A DNA stretch of 7,842 nt from positions 1-7,842 of the forward strand of contig JAEOTU010000367.1 in NCBI GenBank assembly GCA_016839665.1. The letters are read 5' to 3'. Below, piece by piece: positions 5,401-7,842 of the stretch. Within the stretch, counting starts at the first letter, position 1. Every line of letters begins with the position of its first letter. A program made the translations under genes and the position numbers. The notes under the pieces are model-generated. The model ran no database searches, was not told the DNA's origin, and saw nothing but the letters and a program-made list of their open reading frames with translations. Origin of the DNA: Candidatus Hodarchaeota archaeon (GTDB lineage: Archaea > Asgardarchaeota > Heimdallarchaeia > Hodarchaeales > Hodarchaeaceae).

Positions 5401-7842
5401 TATTATACATTTTATTACTAGTAACAACAATATTGTTTGAATAAGCGAGGTAGACTCCGTGAATGGTATTATTGAAGATCCTATTGCTCATTATTACATT
5501 ATTTTCTGTGTCATTCAACCAAATCGCGTTTTCGGAGTTACTGAAAATTGTGTTATTTAGAAGCGTGCTTTGGTTGGTTTTAGCTAGTACAATACCTGAA
5601 AATGTATTATTGTAGACAGAGTTGAAGGAGATAACAAGCTCTAAACAGAGGCTAGCAGCAATTCCATATAAGGTGTGATTAGATAGGGTGTTTCCTGAAA
5701 CATTAGTGTTTCTAGAAGCGATCATTATTAAACCATAGGGACTGTTTGAGAGAGTGTTATTTTCGATCAAATTGTCATCCGCTGAAAATATGTAAATGCC
5801 TTCTCCCACAGTGTGTCTAACATTATAGATGGTATTGTTGAAGACTGTGTTATTATTACTGGATAAGGAAATCCTAATACCAGAATATGTGTTATCATAA
5901 ATAATGTTACTATTGAGAGTAGTGTTTGAAGTATCAAATAGTTCTATTCCATACTGTGAGTTATTGAACATTCGGTTATCGGATAATGAACAACCATTAG
6001 AGACTTCTATTTTGATACTACTCCAACTATTGTTATAGATGATATTATTCAAAATGGAAGTATAATTACTAGAGGATTGCAATAATATTCCATTGTTAGC
6101 TCTGAAAATCTTGTTTTGTTCGATTATCCCATTTGTTGCATTGGCTAAGAGAATTCCCTCAAAACCACCATTAAGCCCATTCAATACATTGCTTCGGATT
6201 ATGAAATAAGCGTCTGTATTTTCTATTAAGATCAAATTTGATGCTGAACTAGTAATATTATAACCCTCAATGATGTATGGATCACTTATTGTTCCTGCTC
6301 CTTGAAACCCAAGTGTTGAGAAGTCAGCATTATTGTGAATGGCAATTGGTGAGTGAGGAATTATGAAAATAACTAGGGGATATTGATCTGTATTACCAGC
6401 AGAACCATCAATTGAATAGACATTTTCGATAATTCCATTATAATTCTCGTCTAATCCCGTCAACTCATTCCAATAATTAGTCAGGAACAAATTATTCGTG
6501 CCATTATCAAACGCTTGAGAAGTACCGCCTGTATTATCGATGAAAGAATTTCCATTGACAATGGTATCATTGGCGAATTCTAGGTAAATACCATATTGAC
6601 TACTATTAGAAATAACATTCCAAGAGACATTAGTGTGAGTAGAGATCTCTAAATGAATCCCATGTAGACTGTTATTGGTAATGGTATTACTAATAAGGAT
6701 ATTATAATTAGATGAGTTTTCTAAGAAAATTCCATCAAGAGAATTATTGTAAATAGAGTTACTCACAACAGAATTATTAAAAGCGGAAGATTCTAGTAAT
6801 ATTCCATTCTCACTGTTATTATATAGGGTGTTGTCGGAAAGAGTATTATGACTCGAGGAAGCATTCATGAAAATACCGTTCCAGAGATTGTGGTGGATCT
6901 CATTATTGATAATATTATTATTACTGGATGAATTAATTAATCCGATACCATCCCAGGAGTTGTTGAAAATATTGTTTGAAAGAATATTATTACTTGACGA
7001 ATTGATTGCACCAATGCCACTCTTGAAATTACGATAGATGATATTGTTCGAAATATTATTACTTGAAATATTCAGATACAAAGCAATACCAGTCCCTAAG
7101 TTGCCATAAATATCATTAAAAGAAATATTATTATCGGTACTGGAATAAGCTAACATTATTCCATAACGGGAGTTATTATAGATTGTATTGTTTACTAGAG
7201 TAGTACTAGTGGTGGAATTCGTTAGAATAATTCCATCAAGAGTGTTATTATAAATGGTGTTGTTGAATACGCTATTGTCATGAGCATCAAACAGCACAAT
7301 ACCATATTCGGAGTTGTTAGCGACTGTATTGTAGGAAAGAACATTATCATCAGAGTAGGACGCAGTAATACCATGCCTAGAGTTATTCAAAACGTTATTG
7401 TAGGAAACGATATTTTCTGTTGAGAGTAACAAGTATATACTATGATATGTGTTGTTGTAGATAGTATTACTAGATAGAGTGTTATTTATTGATGATAATA
7501 AATAAATACCATATCTAGCACCGTGAATTATATTGTCAAGGATTGTGCCGTTTCTGACGTTGCTGAGATAGATCCCATCACTAATTCCCGTTAAACTAAT
7601 TAAGGAATTGTTACGAATGATGAAATGCGCTGTCGTATCTTGAATATGGATTAATGTTGTAGAGGAATTGATAATATAGTAATTTTCAATCCGATAAGGA
7701 CTCACTTGCGTACCAGCTCCAGGAAAACCCAGTGTCACAAAATCAGCATTTTCATCGATGTAAATAGGATCGTGAGGGATTAGGGGGAAACTTAGTGGAT
7801 ACGAGTCGTTGTTATTGGCACTACCATCGATACTGTAAGGGA
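2465..7842 (-). CDS. Giant modular surface protein: NosD-like parallel beta-helices, Ig-like domain, membrane anchor (start beyond window)
   Basis: The frame is open from the right edge (first full codon 7840) to TGA at 2467-2465, giving 1791 visible residues. GTG at 7738 is an internal valine: the 34 codons before it encode PYSIDG and ENADF motifs matching the internal module junctions. Residues 1-22 are the end of one module, 23-495 module A, 496-1137 module B, 1138-1240 an Ig/FN3-like domain, and 1241-1717 module C. A transmembrane helix follows (1735-1756), then a tail starting RRRLRSREIRKR (1757-1791). The modules consist of PbH1 rungs of about 23 residues (N-x-I-x-x-N...GI-x-L), so the fold is right-handed parallel beta-helix. 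Such domains in known families bind or cleave polysaccharides, or are structural. I see no clear catalytic site. The basic tail predicts an outside-facing, C-terminally anchored protein. The signal peptide should lie upstream. It is extremely Asn-rich. Confidence 0.93.
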   Translation of the reverse strand, partial: PYSIDGSANNNDSYPLSFPLIPHDPIYIDENADFVTLGFPGAGTQVSPYRIENYYIINSSTTLIHIQDTTAHFIIRNNSLISLTGISDGIYLSNVRNGTILDNIIHGARYGIYLLSSINNTLSSNTIYNNTYHSIYLLLSTENIVSYNNVLNNSRHGITASYSDDNVLSYNTVANNSEYGIVLFDAHDNSVFNNTIYNNTLDGIILTNSTTSTTLVNNTIYNNSRYGIMLAYSSTDNNISFNDIYGNLGTGIALYLNISSNNISNNIIYRNFKSGIGAINSSSNNILSNNIFNNSWDGIGLINSSSNNNIINNEIHHNLWNGIFMNASSSHNTLSDNTLYNNSENGILLESSAFNNSVVSNSIYNNSLDGIFLENSSNYNILISNTITNNSLHGIHLEISTHTNVSWNVISNSSQYGIYLEFANDTIVNGNSFIDNTGGTSQAFDNGTNNLFLTNYWNELTGLDENYNGIIENVYSIDGSAGNTDQYPLVIFIIPHSPIAIHNNADFSTLGFQGAGTISDPYIIEGYNITSSASNLILIENTDAYFIIRSNVLNGLNGGFEGILLANATNGIIEQNKIFRANNGILLQSSSNYTSILNNIIYNNSWSSIKIEVSNGCSLSDNRMFNNSQYGIELFDTSNTTLNSNIIYDNTYSGIRISLSSNNNTVFNNTIYNVRHTVGEGIYIFSADDNLIENNTLSNSPYGLIMIASRNTNVSGNTLSNHTLYGIAASLCLELVISFNSVYNNTFSGIVLAKTNQSTLLNNTIFSNSENAIWLNDTENNVIMSNRIFNNTIHGVYLAYSNNIVVTSNKMYNNSNDGMYVSTCSNCNISYNEVFNNSNHGIDLWNSTINNLISNNEVYDNFKQGIRLQSTAYSTVFNNKISGNSLYGIALYYSNNSVIASNTLFNNDPHGIWVIDYSIHNIITGNNISFNTQYGIYFKGLTVVDNTIEDNTIHNNSVCGILLEHTSHNYIVNNTIYDHSVNGIQISNTSDTIFNLNNTIFDNTVFNNLRGIFLTNNNDSLISNNSLYNNEHGIVIGSSTNVSVEYNSFHDNNAYAIYLYSTTSKNKVSGNNFIDNNQEGTQAFDAGVDNTFNSNYWDDHTGPDVDFDGIVDNPYQIDGGSNTDPSPLASLIQPPSPHDLTTPTVQYPNGGEILNGTVNIRWTEAVDSLGYSVTYSVSYSSNNGVIWVVLKSGLTGLNYSWDTTSYSNRTTYLIKVIASSDSRTAEDISDATFTIQNPPIHLPILIDGNAGFITLNLPGDGTAGNPYIIEGYYFVNATGHLIEVRNTILYFTIRNNYLNGMNGDFNGIHFENVKYGMIVNNKIYNCTVGISLTSSDTNSIINNSVFNNKNDGISLIQTINTNISINTIFGNTGNGIYLDESANNNIFQNEIFENGESGIFFEDSSENTILKNNIHDNGQNGASSPNTQDGGMGASLYQISGGHGILLDPANYNTIENNVVYGNLGHGIYLFESANDIVVKNDIYENGESGVFLENSDFNNISSNDIYDNGHNGAGSTLVWNSGIGSTMHIITGGHGIILDPANQNTIEKNTVHGNALHGIYLFESSSDIINQNEIFENGENGIFLEDSNNNNLTKNVIHDNGQNGGGSSVQAISGGHGILLDPCRDNIISENTIANNSLYGVYLSKSTNNIVQWNNFMDNNRNNPGATSQAFDDGTGNDFLYNYWDNHDNVDSNNDGVADGDYPIDGSTGNTDDLPIATVGGTTTDIPLQPEDNLLMILIILIVFSSGVVVAIVFIRRRLRSREIRKRALRGFDHLSDQARHLAETWEKDE
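2573..2638 (-). other. C-terminal transmembrane anchor
   Basis: LLMILIILIVFSSGVVVAIV and two further residues make a 22-residue hydrophobic helix. It comes after a short linker (GGTTTDIPLQPEDN) and is followed at once by RRRLRSREIRKR. By the positive-inside rule, the beta-helices face outside and the 35-residue tail faces the cytoplasm. There is no LPxTG and no PGF-type sorting motif. Confidence 0.9.
2690..4120 (-). other. Beta-helix module C (about 13 rungs, membrane-proximal)
   Basis: The module has about 477 residues. Entry: HLPILIDGNAGFITLNLPGD, PYIIEGYYF and FTIRNNYL. Exit: SQAFDDGTGND...NYWDNHDNVDSNNDG...DYPIDGSTGNTDDLPI. Most of it is three long supra-repeats with loops absent from A and B. 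Only about 7 sequons are present, roughly one per 68 residues, so its surface should be much less glycosylated. A single cysteine in the third supra-repeat (DPCRD) and another in NCTVG are visible. Confidence 0.8.
2882..3676 (-). repeat. Three tandem supra-repeats with variable loops and GGHGIxLDP
   Basis: Repeat 1 spans 3676-3401 and repeat 2 spans 3400-3125, each 92 residues; repeat 3 spans 3124-2882 and has 81. Each starts N(E/D)I(F/Y)ENGE(S/N)G, continues to (I/Y)-x-DNG-x-NG, and then has a variable Gly/Ser-rich loop of 19, 19 or 9 residues. GGHGI(L/I)LDP then follows, and each repeat ends in a rung like HGIYLFES. Repeats 1 and 2 have identical length and are clear duplicates. Half a unit (GNGIYLDESANNNI) precedes repeat 1. 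Confidence 0.85.
4121..4429 (-). other. Ig/FN3-like beta-sandwich domain between modules B and C
   Basis: About 103 residues begin with TPTVQYPNGGEILNGTVNIR and continue with W-x-E-A-V-D-S-x-G, YSVSYSSNNGVIWVVLKSGL, YSWDTTSYSNRTTYLIKVIA and ISDATFTIQN. This is the familiar PNGGE...VNIRW...YSVSYS...W...SGL...WDT...Y.IKV pattern of Ig- or FN3-like domains in archaeal and bacterial surface proteins. It probably works as a spacer or adhesive domain. It is the only such domain visible and sits exactly at a module junction. Confidence 0.75.
4430..6355 (-). other. Beta-helix module B (about 22 rungs)
   Basis: At 642 residues this is the longest module. Entry: HSPIAIHNNADFSTLGFQGA, PYIIEGYNI and FIIRSNVL. 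About 22 rungs follow, including FEGILL, QYGIEL, GEGIYI, NHGIDL, LRGIFL and EHGIVI. Exit: TQAFDAGVDN...NYWDDHTGPDVDFDGIVDNPYQIDG. It holds about 29 sequons and a few cysteines, including a CSNC pair near 5370. The entry and exit motifs align well with those of module A while the rung number differs, so growth has been by internal rung duplication. Confidence 0.8.
6356..7774 (-). other. Beta-helix module A (about 15 rungs)
   Basis: The module has 473 residues. Its entry motif is HDPIYIDENADFVTLGFPGA, then PYRIENYYI and FIIRNNSL. About 15 rungs follow, each ending in a YGIYL-like strand (SDGIYL, RYGIYL, LDGIIL, WDGIGL, QYGIYL and others). The exit motif is SQAFDNGTNN...NYWNELTGLDENYNG...VYSIDGSAGNTDQYPL. 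I count about 28 N-x-S/T sequons, roughly one per 17 residues, so it may be heavily N-glycosylated if outside the cell. Two neighbouring rungs around 6890-7030 (GIGAINSSSNN, GIGLINSSSNN) are very alike and may be a recent duplication. Confidence 0.8.
7775..7842 (-). other. C-cap tail of a further beta-helix module (partial)
   Basis: The first visible residues, PYSIDGSANNNDSYPLSF, match the ends of module A (VYSIDGSAGNTDQYPL) and module B (PYQIDGGSNTDPSPL). At least one more module therefore lies beyond the window edge. Confidence 0.85.

Noticed and set aside
4450..7740. Regular spacing of about 70 bases, which might suggest a CRISPR or DNA satellite
   Set aside because: The period is that of PbH1 rungs (about 23 codons); the DNA copies are diverged, lie within an open frame, and show no identical repeats with unique spacers.
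2465..7842. Assigning nosD (copper insertion into nitrous oxide reductase)
   Set aside because: Only the beta-helix fold is shared. Length, multiple modules, Ig domain and anchor are unlike NosD, and there are no nos neighbours in the window.

Overview
The window is AT-rich and carries three genes, all read from the minus strand. From the right-hand edge leftwards, in the order of transcription, these are a giant surface beta-helix protein (2465-7842, its beginning beyond the window), a cytoplasmic TPR protein (454-2337), and the first 123 codons of a ParA/MinD-type P-loop ATPase (371 down to base 1). The two gaps, 127 and 82 bases, hold only T-tracts, weak TATA-like boxes and ribosome binding sites. 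I see no RNA gene, CRISPR array or insertion sequence.

The organism is most likely an archaeon, and I lean towards the Asgard group. The large protein has the archaeal NosD-like layout: a GAGT...PYIIEGY entry motif, many PbH1 rungs, and an NYW...DxDG...PYxIDG exit motif. It is rich in N-glycosylation sequons and ends in a plain transmembrane anchor with an arginine-rich cytoplasmic tail. The 40-residue TPR array followed by a C-terminal helical domain (LLQSKLALLELD...A..IAEEKGL) resembles, from memory, proteins I associate with Asgard archaea. Gaps have T-tracts rather than hairpin terminators. This assignment is inference; there is no marker gene in the window.

The surface protein is a string of beta-helix modules. 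The tail of one module lies at 7842-7775. Module A follows (7774-6356, about 15 rungs), then module B (6355-4430, about 22 rungs), an Ig/FN3-like domain (4429-4121), and module C (4120-2690, about 13 rungs). A 22-residue transmembrane helix and a 35-residue cytoplasmic tail end the protein. Module C differs from the others: it contains three tandem 92/92/81-residue supra-repeats with variable Gly/Ser-rich loops before a constant GGHGIxLDP motif, and it has far fewer sequons than A and B.

How the genes work together is inference. One gene gives a cell-surface protein with a cytoplasmic tail, the next a cytoplasmic TPR scaffold, and the third a ParA/MinD ATPase of the kind that positions cargo in cells. 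The tail of the surface protein and the C-terminus of the TPR protein end in similar sequences (ARxLxExWE), which could mean a common partner. This is the most unusual lead in the window.
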